A stretch of DNA of 64,000 nucleotides. Source: Comamonas odontotermitis (GTDB taxonomy: Bacteria; Pseudomonadota; Gammaproteobacteria; Burkholderiales; Burkholderiaceae_C). The notes below the pieces were generated by a model, which was not told the DNA's origin, did no database searches, and saw only the letters and a program-made list of their open reading frames with translations. Made by a program: the position numbers and the translations under genes. Location of the stretch: NCBI RefSeq assembly GCF_014207855.1, contig NZ_JACHKZ010000001.1, positions 124,001 to 188,000 of the forward strand. Direction: 5' to 3'. Positions within the stretch are counted from its first letter, which is position 1, and the number at the start of each line of letters is the position of its first letter. Positions 8,388-16,283 of the stretch are shown piece after piece.

Positions 8388-9707
8388 TCACAGCTTACGC
8401 GCGGGCAGCAAGGTGCCTTCGCATTCGCCGAAACCAATGCGGGCGGCGCCCGGCTTTTCGCACCAGCCGCGCAGCACGATGGAGTCGCCATCTTCCAGCC
8501 AGGTACGGGTTTCGCCATTGGGCAGGCTGATGGGGTTCTTGCCGCCGGTGGTCAGCTCGATCAGGGCGGCCGCCTGGTCCAGCGAGGGGCCGGACAAGGT
8601 ACCGGTGCCCAGCAGGTCGCCGGGCTGCAGATTGCAGCCACCCACTGTATGGTGCGCCACCATCTGCGCCACGGTCCAGTAGGCGTGGCGGTAGTTGGTG
8701 CTGGTGATCTGCACGGGCTTGTCGCCTGCCGCGCGCATCTGGCTGGTTTGCAGATCGACAGCCAGGTGGATGTCAAGCGCCCCTGCCTCACGGTTGTGCG
8801 CGCTGTTAAGGTAAGGCAGCGGCTGCGGATCGCCTTCGGGGCGGACAAAGGCGGTGCGGTAAGGCGCCAGCGCCTCCATCGTCACGATCCAGGGCGAGAT
8901 GTGCGAAGCAAAGTTCTTGGCCAGGAATGGGCCCAGCGGCTGGTACTCCCAGGGCTGGATATCGCGTGCCGACCAGTCGTTGAGCAGGCACAGGCCGAAC
9001 ACATGGTCTTCGGCCTCGGTGATGGCCACCGGATCGCCCAGCGCATTGCTGGTGCCGATGAACACGCCCAGCTCCAGCTCGATATCCATGCGCGCGCTGG
9101 CCTTGACGGTGGGCTGCGCCGCGTCGGGTGCCTTGGTCTGGCCAACCGGGCGCTTGAAGGGCTGGCCCGAGACCACGATGCTCGACGAGCGGCCGTGGTA
9201 GCCAATCGGAATCCACTGGTAGTTGGGCAGCAGCGGGTTGTCCGGACGGAACTGTTTGCCGATGTTGGTGGCGTGGTAGATGGAGGTGTAGAAGTCGGTG
9301 TAGTCGCCAATGCGTGCGGGCAGGCCAAACTCGGCCTCGGCCTGCGGCACCAAGCACGCTTGCCACACGCCTTGCTGGGCAGCGCCTGTGCGCAGGCCGC
9401 GCGAGAGCGCCAGACGCAGTGCGCTCCAGACTTGCGGGCCCAGACCCATCAGCGTATTCAACTGCGTCTGGGCGCCTGCCTCAGCGGCCCGCTGGGCCTC
9501 GCCTTGCAGGGCGCCCAGCGCTGCCAGCGCCTTCAGGTCCAGTATCTGGTCGCCAATCGCCACGCCGCAGCGCAGGGCTTCGCTGCTGCCTTTGCGCTTG
9601 AAGCTGGCAAACGGCAGGTTCTGGATCGGGAAATCACAGCCTGCCACATTGGCGCTGGCCACCCAGCTTTGCAGGGCGGGGTCGTGGGTTTCGTTCAGCA
9701 TGCTCAT
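8388..9707 (-). CDS. fahA: fumarylacetoacetase
   Basis: The 439-aa enzyme hydrolyses 4-fumarylacetoacetate to fumarate and acetoacetate, the last step of homogentisate breakdown. It has the full-length two-domain form: an SH3-like N-terminal domain (IQNLPFASFKRKG, VAIGDQILDL) and the catalytic FAH domain with DFYTSIYHATNIG, IPIGYHGRSSSIVVSG, the metal-binding LELGVFIG, LLNDWSARDIQPWEY and GDLLGTGTLSGP. The length matches the usual 420-440 aa. The start at 9707 has AAGAGA a short distance upstream. It follows hmgA after a 157-bp gap that contains a dispersed palindromic repeat, so the operon may be slightly interrupted there. A second, shorter FAH-family gene is encoded at 14190. Confidence 0.95.
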   Translation of the reverse strand: MSMLNETHDPALQSWVASANVAGCDFPIQNLPFASFKRKGSSEALRCGVAIGDQILDLKALAALGALQGEAQRAAEAGAQTQLNTLMGLGPQVWSALRLALSRGLRTGAAQQGVWQACLVPQAEAEFGLPARIGDYTDFYTSIYHATNIGKQFRPDNPLLPNYQWIPIGYHGRSSSIVVSGQPFKRPVGQTKAPDAAQPTVKASARMDIELELGVFIGTSNALGDPVAITEAEDHVFGLCLLNDWSARDIQPWEYQPLGPFLAKNFASHISPWIVTMEALAPYRTAFVRPEGDPQPLPYLNSAHNREAGALDIHLAVDLQTSQMRAAGDKPVQITSTNYRHAYWTVAQMVAHHTVGGCNLQPGDLLGTGTLSGPSLDQAAALIELTTGGKNPISLPNGETRTWLEDGDSIVLRGWCEKPGAARIGFGECEGTLLPARKL

Positions 9708-9727
9708 GCTTTGTCTCTTTCAGATAA

Positions 9728-9775
9728 AAACAACTGCCAGCGCTTACTCATCAAGCGCCAGCAGCTATTCAATTT
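9728..9775. repeat. dispersed palindromic intergenic repeat (copy between hmgA and fahA)
   Basis: Two imperfect inverted arms, ACTGCCAGCGCTT and AAGCGCCAGCAGCT, match at 10 of 12 paired positions and surround a 7-nt loop, followed by ATTCAATTT. The same AGCTGC/GCGCTT core recurs at several other intergenic sites in this window. On the mRNA it forms a hairpin without a U-tract. Confidence 0.6.
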
Positions 9776-9864
9776 AATGATTGATTGCCACAATTGCAGC
9801 GCAGGCAAGGCGTTTTACAGGCGCAGATGCCTGTTGTACACCGTTGGCTGCGCGCGCCTTGTGG

Positions 9865-11193
9865 TTATTTGCCTTGCGGCTGGAAGTGCTTTTTCAGCCC
9901 TTGCCAGCAACGGTAGTACTCGTGCTGGAGCTGCACGGTCTCCAGCGCATACCGGGTTGGCTGGATGACGGCAGGCGTCTCGAACATGAACGCCATCGTA
10001 TCGGTGATGTAGTGCGCCTTGGTGGTGTCGGCGCGGCTGGCCTTTTCAAACGTATCAGCATCGGGCCCGTGGCCGCTCATGCAGTTGTGCAGCGATGCGC
10101 CACCGGGCACAAAGCCCTCGGCCTTGGCATCGTAGGCGCCTTCGATCAAGCCCATGAATTCGCTCGCAAAATTGCGGTGGAACCAGGGTGGACGGAAGGT
10201 GTCCTGCATGGCCAGCACGCGCGGCGGGAAGATGACGAAATCGAGCGAATCAACGCCCGCTACCGCTGTGGGCGACTGCAGCACCAGGAAGATCGACGGA
10301 TCGGGATGGTCGTAGCTGATGGAGCCAATGGTATTGAAGCGGCGCAGATCGTACTTGTAGGGCGCGTAATTGCCGTGCCAGGCGACCACGTCGAGTGGCG
10401 AGTGGCCGATGCGCGCCGTCCAGAAATGGCCGCGCAGCTTGGCCACCAGCTCGAAATCGCCCTCCTTGTCTTCGTAGGCGGCCACGGGCGTCTGAAAGTC
10501 GCGCGGATTGGCCAGGCCATTGGAGCCGATCACACCCAGGTCGGGGAGCTTGAGCAGTTCGCCATAGTTCTCGCACACATAACCACGCGCAGTGCCGTCG
10601 GGCAGGTGTACGGCAAAGCGCACGCCGCGCGGCACCACGCAGATTTCCTGCGGCTCGACATCAAGCACGCCCAGCTCGGTGGCGATGGTGAGGCGCCCCT
10701 GTTGGGGCACGATCAGCAGTTCGCCATCGGCGTTGTAGAAGTAGCGCCCCTCCATGCTGCGGTTGGCAGCATACAGGTGGATGCCGCAGGCTGCATTGCC
10801 CGCCATGCTGACCATGCCTTCGATGAAATCACGTGGCGCAGCCGGCATGGGCAGCGGGTCCCAGCGCAGCTGGTTGGGGGGTGTTGCCACCTCATCAAAC
10901 CCGCCAATGGCATGGGTTTTCCATAGCGGCAGTTGCATGGCGGCAAACGGCTCATGCATGGCGCCGGGGCGGATGCGGTAGAGCCAGCTGCGGCGGTTGC
11001 TGTGGCGCGGCGCAGTAAAGGCCGTGCCCGACAGCTGCTCGGCATACAGGCCCAGCGGTGCCACCTGCGGCGAGTTGCGCCCCACGGGCAGGGCGCCGGC
11101 AATCGCCTCGGTGGCCCATTCGTTGGCAAAGCCGGTCATGTAATGCCGGGTGTCGTGCGGCTTGGCTGCGCCGCTGGCCTGCGGGTCGGTCAT
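9865..11193 (-). CDS. hmgA: homogentisate 1,2-dioxygenase
   Basis: The 442-aa iron enzyme opens the ring of homogentisate to give maleylacetoacetate. Recognisable family segments include [10 protein letters not shown] near the start, [29 protein letters not shown], the iron-site [24 protein letters not shown] and [13 protein letters not shown]. Length is as expected (430-445 aa). The start at 11193 is set by AAGGAGA 7 nt upstream; the longer open frame to 11265 overlaps the preceding small gene and is ignored. It lies 28 bp after the DUF2783 gene in the catabolic operon. Confidence 0.96.
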   Translation of the reverse strand: MTDPQASGAAKPHDTRHYMTGFANEWATEAIAGALPVGRNSPQVAPLGLYAEQLSGTAFTAPRHSNRRSWLYRIRPGAMHEPFAAMQLPLWKTHAIGGFDEVATPPNQLRWDPLPMPAAPRDFIEGMVSMAGNAACGIHLYAANRSMEGRYFYNADGELLIVPQQGRLTIATELGVLDVEPQEICVVPRGVRFAVHLPDGTARGYVCENYGELLKLPDLGVIGSNGLANPRDFQTPVAAYEDKEGDFELVAKLRGHFWTARIGHSPLDVVAWHGNYAPYKYDLRRFNTIGSISYDHPDPSIFLVLQSPTAVAGVDSLDFVIFPPRVLAMQDTFRPPWFHRNFASEFMGLIEGAYDAKAEGFVPGGASLHNCMSGHGPDADTFEKASRADTTKAHYITDTMAFMFETPAVIQPTRYALETVQLQHEYYRCWQGLKKHFQPQGK

Positions 11194-11221
11194 GGTGATG
11201 TCTCCTTGGGTGAAAAAGGCG

Positions 11222-11434
11222 CTATGCGGCCTGCGCAGGCGCCATGTCCTCGGCTGCCTGCGCAATCAGCGTCTGCACCGCAGCGGCGTCGCCAATGCGG
11301 TGCATCGCCAACAGTGCAAAGCGAGCCATGAATAAAGGGGCTTGGGCTTCGCCCAGCGCCGTCATATGGCGGCAAAACTGGGTGTAGGCGGCGTCAAGTT
11401 CGGTATCGGTCAGGCGGGGGGCTGTGGTGTTCAT
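11222..11434 (-). CDS. DUF2783 small protein, candidate coupling protein of the FAD hydroxylase
   Basis: The 70-aa protein resembles the DUF2783 family ([29 protein letters not shown]). It lies between the FAD monooxygenase gene (33 bp) and hmgA (28 bp). In Pseudomonas putida U a two-component 3-hydroxyphenylacetate 6-hydroxylase was described with a large flavoprotein (MhaA) and a small coupling protein (MhaB) of about this size. Gene order and length make this the likely MhaB counterpart, but that is inference from memory. It is short, acidic-to-neutral and without a signal peptide or cofactor motif. Confidence 0.75.
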   Translation of the reverse strand: MNTTAPRLTDTELDAAYTQFCRHMTALGEAQAPLFMARFALLAMHRIGDAAAVQTLIAQAAEDMAPAQAA

Positions 11435-11467
11435 GCTGCAATCCTTGGCTGTTGTGTGGGCGTGCGA

Positions 11468-13201
11468 TCAGGCCAGCGCCTTGTCGATGGCGTGGCGCAC
11501 GGTGGCGGCCAGATCGGCCGGTGCGTGCAAGCCGCCTTGCCAGCGGCCCAGTACATGGCCATCGGGGCGCAGCACATACACCGCTCCGGGCAGCGCGCCA
11601 TACAGAGTGGCGAGCTGCCCCTCCGCATCCACCACCGCTGCTGCGCCAGCGGGCGCTGCATCCAGAACCGGCAGCACAACGATGGGAATGCCCCTGGCCA
11701 GCAGCGCCTCGGCCTGCGGCTGCAGGGCCTGCAACAGCGTGGGCTGCGGTGCAAACGCCAGCAGGGTGAAGCGGTTCTGGACTACATCGGTCACATGGCC
11801 TGCCCACATTCGCGGCCCCTCTGCGGACGTGGACGGCGCTACCAGCTGCACCGGGCATTCAGCAAGCGGCGCACCCGCTACCGGGCCTGCGCCAAACAGT
11901 GCGCCGTCATCCTGCGCGTTCAGCGGCGAGCGCAGGTAGGTGATGGCCGATGTCTGGCGCGGGTTGATGAGGCTGGCAAGCTGCGGGTGTGCCACCGCCA
12001 GGCTCAGCACGGCGCGGCGCATCAGGTCGAAGGCAAAGGACGGCGGCGCCATGAATTCGGTGCTCTTGGTGCCGTAGCTCAGGTTCTCGTGCGTGGCGTA
12101 GACGCGCTCGTCGCTGTAGCTGTCCAGCAGGCCTTCGCCCGCCTTGCCCTGGATAACGTAGGCCAGCTTCCAGGCCAGGTTGTCGGCATCGTCGATGCCC
12201 GAATTGGCGCCGCGCACACCAAAGATGGGCACCAGGTGCGCGGCGTCGCCCGCCAGCAGCACGCGCTGGTGGCGGTAGCGGTTCAGGGTGAGCGCATTGG
12301 CCTTGTAGATGCCCGTCCAGATCGGGCTCCAGGGTGCGGTCTCGCCCATCATGGCCAGCAGGCTGTGCACGCGCGGCAGCACGTTCTCGGGCAGGATGGC
12401 CGCATCCGGGTCTTCACCTTCTTGCAGCTGGTAGTCGATGCGCCAGACGTTGCCCGGCTGCTTGTGCACCAGCACGGTGGAGCCGCGGTTGCAGTCCGGG
12501 TCGAAATAGGCCAGGCGCTCGGTGGGCCGACTGCTTTCCATCTGGATATCGACGATGACGTAGCGCCCTTCGTAGCTGGTGCCCTGGAGCTTGAGGCCCA
12601 GCGCGTCGCGCACAAAGCTGCGCCCGCCATCGGCCGCCACCACCCAGTCGGCGTCCATGGCGTAATCGCCTTCGGGCGTGCTCACCTGCAGGCGCGCGCC
12701 GTCATCGCGGCTGTCGATGCCGACAAGCCGACTCTGCCAGCGGATCTCGATCAGGTCGGAGCGCTTTTCGCATGCATCCAGCAGGAACTGTTCGATGCTG
12801 TACTGCGCCAGGTTCACCATGGGGGGCAGCTTCTGGTGGGCGTCCTGCGGCATCCGAAAATGCAGCACCTCCTGGTCGCGGTAGTAGCTGCGCCCGCCAG
12901 TCCACGGCAGGCCTTCGGCCAGAAAGCCGGGCAGCGCGCCCAGCCGTTCCACGATCTCCAGGCTGCGGCGCGAAATGCAGATGGCGCGGCTGCCAAAGCA
13001 CACCGAATCATCGGCCTCCACCACCACCACGGGCACACCGTGGTTGGCCAGGCCCAGCGCCGTGCAGTAGCCGACCGGGCCACCGCCCACCACCACCACC
13101 GGGCGGCGCTGCGGATCGCGGCCATCGTGCAGCGGCGGCAGGCTCGCGCCGTAGGTACGCGCCGTAAAAGGATAAGGAACAAATTCGTAAGCAGCAGACA
13201 T
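11468..13201 (-). CDS. mhaA: FAD-dependent aromatic hydroxylase, candidate 3-hydroxyphenylacetate 6-hydroxylase
   Basis: The 577-aa flavoprotein monooxygenase is of the phenol/3-(3-hydroxyphenyl)propionate hydroxylase type. The FAD-binding GGGPVG lies at residues 39-44, a DG motif follows in ADGGRSFVRD, and RVLLAGDAAHLVP is the conserved GD motif contacting FAD. The C-terminal 150 residues form the thioredoxin-like domain usual in this class (GAVYVLRPDGHVLGRW). The start at 13201 is supported by GAGG 7 nt upstream and by the first family-like residues following soon after. Being the first gene of an operon with a small coupling-type protein and homogentisate dioxygenase, it most likely makes homogentisate from 3-hydroxyphenylacetate. 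A 3-hydroxyphenylpropionate-type substrate cannot be excluded. Confidence 0.8.
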   Translation of the reverse strand: MSAAYEFVPYPFTARTYGASLPPLHDGRDPQRRPVVVVGGGPVGYCTALGLANHGVPVVVVEADDSVCFGSRAICISRRSLEIVERLGALPGFLAEGLPWTGGRSYYRDQEVLHFRMPQDAHQKLPPMVNLAQYSIEQFLLDACEKRSDLIEIRWQSRLVGIDSRDDGARLQVSTPEGDYAMDADWVVAADGGRSFVRDALGLKLQGTSYEGRYVIVDIQMESSRPTERLAYFDPDCNRGSTVLVHKQPGNVWRIDYQLQEGEDPDAAILPENVLPRVHSLLAMMGETAPWSPIWTGIYKANALTLNRYRHQRVLLAGDAAHLVPIFGVRGANSGIDDADNLAWKLAYVIQGKAGEGLLDSYSDERVYATHENLSYGTKSTEFMAPPSFAFDLMRRAVLSLAVAHPQLASLINPRQTSAITYLRSPLNAQDDGALFGAGPVAGAPLAECPVQLVAPSTSAEGPRMWAGHVTDVVQNRFTLLAFAPQPTLLQALQPQAEALLARGIPIVVLPVLDAAPAGAAAVVDAEGQLATLYGALPGAVYVLRPDGHVLGRWQGGLHAPADLAATVRHAIDKALA

Positions 13202-13304
13202 CACAACCTCGTGCAAAAGCTGGTGCTGCCAGAAAAAGAGCCGCACTGCGGCCACGCTGCACCAGGTCCATCGGATGGTGCGTGCAGCGTTGGAGAGCGA
13301 TATT

Positions 13305-13322
13305 TTGTTGCACGCGCAACAA
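13305..13322. promoter_or_regulatory. palindromic candidate MarR operator
   Basis: A perfect inverted repeat, TTGTTGC-ACGC-GCAACAA, lies in the 332-bp region between the hydroxylase operon and the divergent marR gene. MarR proteins typically bind 16-20 bp palindromes of this type. A related half-matching sequence, GTGCGCAACG, occurs at about 13387-13396. The rest of the intergenic region contains no gene. Confidence 0.55.
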
Positions 13323-13533
13323 TTATCGAAGATGGTGCAAAGCGCCTGCCATGGGTTTTCCCTAGGCTAGGGAAAGCACTAGATGCGTGCGCAACGTTGG
13401 CCCTTCCGAAAAGCGGACGGCCGTGACATAGTCGCGATACTTGTTTTTCTCCCCGGCTTTTATTGCCACCGGGCCGAGCGACTGCCGCCCCGCGTGCGCA
13501 AGCTGGGGATACTTTTTGACCAAAGGAATTGTG

Positions 13534-13980
13534 GTGAACACGCCGCTGGATCGCACCTACACCCATCGCCTGCATGCGCTGGCCAAGATCACCGACCGCG
13601 CCACGCAACAGGCATACGAGGAAGACGTCGGCATTCCCATCAGCGAAGGCCGATGCCTGGCGGCCATCGGCGCGTTCCATCCGCTGTCGGTCAACGATCT
13701 GGCGATGCGCGCCAACCTGAACAAGGCGCAGGCCAGCCGCTCCACACAGGCCCTGGTGGACCAGGGCATGGTGCTCAAGCTGGCCAGCGAAGTGGATGGC
13801 CGCGGCGTGGTATTGACGCTGACGCCCAAGGGCCAGGAGCAGTGGGTCAAGGTGATGGAGGTGGTGGCGCGCCGCAACCAGGAAATCCTGGCCGGGCTCA
13901 CAGCCGATGAGCAGGCGCAGCTCGATGTGCTGCTGGACCGTTTGCTGCAGCACGCCCGCAAGACCAGCCTGCCCGAGTAA
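13534..13980 (+). CDS. MarR family transcriptional regulator
   Basis: The 148-aa winged-helix protein has MarR hallmarks: AIGAFHPLSVNDLAMRANLNKAQ (recognition helix region), STQALVDQGMV and the wing segment DGRGVVLTLTPKG. The second GTG of a GTGGTG pair (13534) is chosen because AAGGA then sits 6 nt upstream; upstream in-frame sequence is promoter. It is divergent from the hydroxylase operon and likely represses it until a phenolic acid or its CoA ester or ring-cleavage metabolite binds. It may be functionally equivalent to the regulators of mha or hmg genes in pseudomonads, but is of a different family from the IclR-type HmgR. Confidence 0.88.
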   Translation: MNTPLDRTYTHRLHALAKITDRATQQAYEEDVGIPISEGRCLAAIGAFHPLSVNDLAMRANLNKAQASRSTQALVDQGMVLKLASEVDGRGVVLTLTPKGQEQWVKVMEVVARRNQEILAGLTADEQAQLDVLLDRLLQHARKTSLPE

Positions 13981-14070
13981 GGGACGTGCCGGGCCGCCAG
14001 CCATTGGCGGCCTGGGTGCATCCGCATCCACGCGCCCAAGGAGATTTGGGCCATTTGGGCCACAGGCGCA

Positions 14071-14090
14071 CATCTGGCACACGCCAGATG
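14071..14090. other. hairpin between convergent genes
   Basis: A perfect inverted repeat CATCTGGC-ACAC-GCCAGATG lies in the 209-bp gap between the convergent marR and FAH-family genes. Another, GCCGCCA-GCCAT-TGGCGGC, is at 13993-14011. Neither has a T-run, so they are not called as intrinsic terminators, although they could stall or protect transcripts from both sides. Confidence 0.4.
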
Positions 14091-14189
14091 CTATAACTTC
14101 AGCAGCAAACTTCAGACCAATCGCTGCATGCTCCGGGCCTTGCGTGCAACTGGCACGCACATGTCCATGGGTCGCATGCAGCGCAGGCA

Positions 14190-15281
14190 TCAGGCGTCCT
14201 CTCCGGTGCCCACAGAGGCATCCGTGCCCTGCACCGCCTCCGCCTGGGCCTCGCGCTGCGCATCCTCGCGGGCTTCGTGCAGCGATGCCACGCTCTGGTC
14301 GATGGCGCCAAAAATGCTGTGGCCGTCCTTGCCCTTCATCTCGATGCGCACGCTGTCGCCGAACTGCATGAACTCGGTGGTCGATTTTCCGTTCTGGATC
14401 ATTTCCATGCTGCGCTTTTCGGCAATGCAGCCGTAACCCTTGGGCCAATCCATGCGGCCGTGCTTTTCCACGCCCGGGTTGCTGACAGTGCCGCTGCCCA
14501 CCACCGTGCCTGCCCGCAGATTGCGCGTCTTGGCGACATGGGCCATCAACTGGCCAAAGTGGAAGGTCATGTCCGGCCCCGCCTCGCACATGCCAACCTT
14601 GCGGCCATTCCAGCTGGTCTGCAAGGTCAGGTGCACACGGCCGCCGCGCCACGCATCGCCCAGTTCATCAGGAGTGACCGCCACCGGGCTGAACGCCGTG
14701 GCAGGCTTGCTCTGCACAAAGCCAAAGCCCTTGGAGAGCTCTGCCGCAATGAGGTTGCGCAGGCTCACATCGTTGGCCAGCATCAGAAGGCGCACTTCAT
14801 CGAGTGCATCCTCGGGGCTGGTGCCCATGGCCACATCACCGGTGATGACAGCGATCTCGGCCTCGAAATCGATGCCCATGGCCTCGCTGGCTGCGACGAT
14901 ATCGTCGCAAGGGCCGAGAAAATCGTCGCTGCCACCCTGGTAGATCAGCGGATCGGTCTTGAACGAGGCAGGCACCTCCGCGCCGCGCGCCTGGCGCACC
15001 AGCTCCACATGGTTGAGGTAGGCCGAGCCGTCAAGCCACTGGTAGGCGCGGGGCAGCGGCGCCATGCATTGCGCAGGGTTGAAATCGAACGGGTGACGTG
15101 CGCGGTCGGCATTGAGCGCGTCGTACAGATCCTGCAGCTGCGGCGCGTAAAACGCCCAGTCGTCCAGCACCTGCTGCAGGCGGTGGGCAATGCCGGTGGC
15201 GTAATGGGCGGTGCGCAGGTCGCGCGACACCACGACCAATTGGCCGTCGCGCGATCCATCTTTGTAGGTTGCAAGCTTCAT
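14190..15281 (-). CDS. fumarylacetoacetate hydrolase family protein (short form)
   Basis: The 363-aa protein belongs to the FAH superfamily with a short N-terminal region (MKLATYKDGSRDGQLVVVSR) and a catalytic domain containing YQGGSDDFLGP, the metal-binding DFEAEIAVI, LANDVSLR, QSKPATAFSP and GTVVGSGTVSN. The C-terminus ends in a Glu/Ala-rich tail (about residues 340-363), which is unusual. It could cleave fumarylacetoacetate or maleylacetoacetate-like diketo acids. Because a full-length fumarylacetoacetase exists at 8388, this is either a second copy for the same route or acts on a related ring-cleavage product. It is divergent from an IclR regulator. Confidence 0.85.
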   Translation of the reverse strand: MKLATYKDGSRDGQLVVVSRDLRTAHYATGIAHRLQQVLDDWAFYAPQLQDLYDALNADRARHPFDFNPAQCMAPLPRAYQWLDGSAYLNHVELVRQARGAEVPASFKTDPLIYQGGSDDFLGPCDDIVAASEAMGIDFEAEIAVITGDVAMGTSPEDALDEVRLLMLANDVSLRNLIAAELSKGFGFVQSKPATAFSPVAVTPDELGDAWRGGRVHLTLQTSWNGRKVGMCEAGPDMTFHFGQLMAHVAKTRNLRAGTVVGSGTVSNPGVEKHGRMDWPKGYGCIAEKRSMEMIQNGKSTTEFMQFGDSVRIEMKGKDGHSIFGAIDQSVASLHEAREDAQREAQAEAVQGTDASVGTGEDA

Positions 15282-15413
15282 GCTGGGTTTCCGCAGTCAA
15301 ACATGCCTCTATCGTGCCAGACCTTGTCGGCCTGGCTGCAGAGCCTGTGCCACACCGTTTAATTACGATTAGTGAAATTCATTCCTTTATTTAGAATACC
15401 GTAAACTGCCGCA

Positions 15414-16235
15414 ATGGACAACCCTCTGGACAAAGACCGTGCTGGCATCCAATCGGTGGAAGTCGGCTTTGCGCTGCTGCAGGCGCTCATCGATGCGCCC
15501 GGGCCGCTGGCGCTCAAGGATCTGGCGGCCGCAGCCGGCATGCCCGCTGCCAAGGCGCACCGCTATCTCGTCAGCTACCAGCGCAGCGGCTTGGTTCGGC
15601 AGGATGCGGCCACCAGCCGCTACGACCTGGGCCCGATGGCCCTGCAGCTGGGACTGGCTGCGCTGCGCCGTACCGATGCAGTGCGCCTGGCGCGCGAGCG
15701 CATGCCCGGCTGGATCGACGCACTCGGCCATACCGTGGCGCTGGCCGTGTGGGGCAACCATGGCGCAACCGTGGTGCATTGGGAAGAGCCTCCGCATGGC
15801 ACCACCGGCCATCTGCGTCTGGGCGATGTAATGCCGCTGCTGTCTTCCGCAACAGGCCGCTGCTTTGGCGCCTGGCTGCCCGCAGGGCGCATTGCGCAGC
15901 CATTGCAGCTGGAGCTGGAGCAGGCCCGCCGCGCCCAGCGCCAGGATCTGCCCCACACCGAAGCCGCCGCCGCCCAGCTGTTTGCCGATGTGCGCGCCTA
16001 CGGCGTTGCGCGCGTGGTCGATACCCTGCTGCCCAGCGTGGTCGCGCTGTGCGCCCCGGTGTTCGATGCGCGTGGCCAGCTGGTACTCGCCATCACCACC
16101 CTGGGCACCGTTGCCACATTCGATCCCAGCTTTGGTGGTGCCATGGACCAGCGCCTGCAAGCCATGGCGCAGCAGCTGTCGCACGACCTGGGCTACCGCA
16201 AGGCAGGCGACGCAACAGGCTTTACCCGAGGTTGA
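15414..16235 (+). CDS. IclR family transcriptional regulator
   Basis: The 273-aa protein has an N-terminal winged helix (SVEVGFALLQALIDAPGPLA, LKDLAAAAGMPAAKAHRYL near residue 40) and the IclR effector domain (GHTVALAVWGNHGATVVHW, LLSSATGRCFGAWLP, SVVALCAPVFDARGQLVLAITTLG). IclR proteins such as HmgR of P. putida control homogentisate catabolism. This one is divergent from the short FAH-family gene with a 132-bp AT-rich intergenic region (15355-15405) and probably controls it. It is also close enough to be considered for control of the hmg operon. Confidence 0.9.
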   Translation: MDNPLDKDRAGIQSVEVGFALLQALIDAPGPLALKDLAAAAGMPAAKAHRYLVSYQRSGLVRQDAATSRYDLGPMALQLGLAALRRTDAVRLARERMPGWIDALGHTVALAVWGNHGATVVHWEEPPHGTTGHLRLGDVMPLLSSATGRCFGAWLPAGRIAQPLQLELEQARRAQRQDLPHTEAAAAQLFADVRAYGVARVVDTLLPSVVALCAPVFDARGQLVLAITTLGTVATFDPSFGGAMDQRLQAMAQQLSHDLGYRKAGDATGFTRG

Positions 16236-16283
16236 CCACGCGGCCCAGCGCCAGCGCTACACTGGCAATCTTCGCCATCTGCC

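Noticed and set aside
11468-13201. Assignment as MhpA (3-(3-hydroxyphenyl)propionate hydroxylase)
   Set aside because: Similar fold and length, but the operon feeds homogentisate and fumarylacetoacetate steps rather than an extradiol mhp pathway, favouring a hydroxyphenylacetate substrate.
13993-14011. GCCGCCA-GCCAT-TGGCGGC hairpin as the marR terminator
   Set aside because: Good stem but no T-run on either strand; kept only as a note, not called a terminator.
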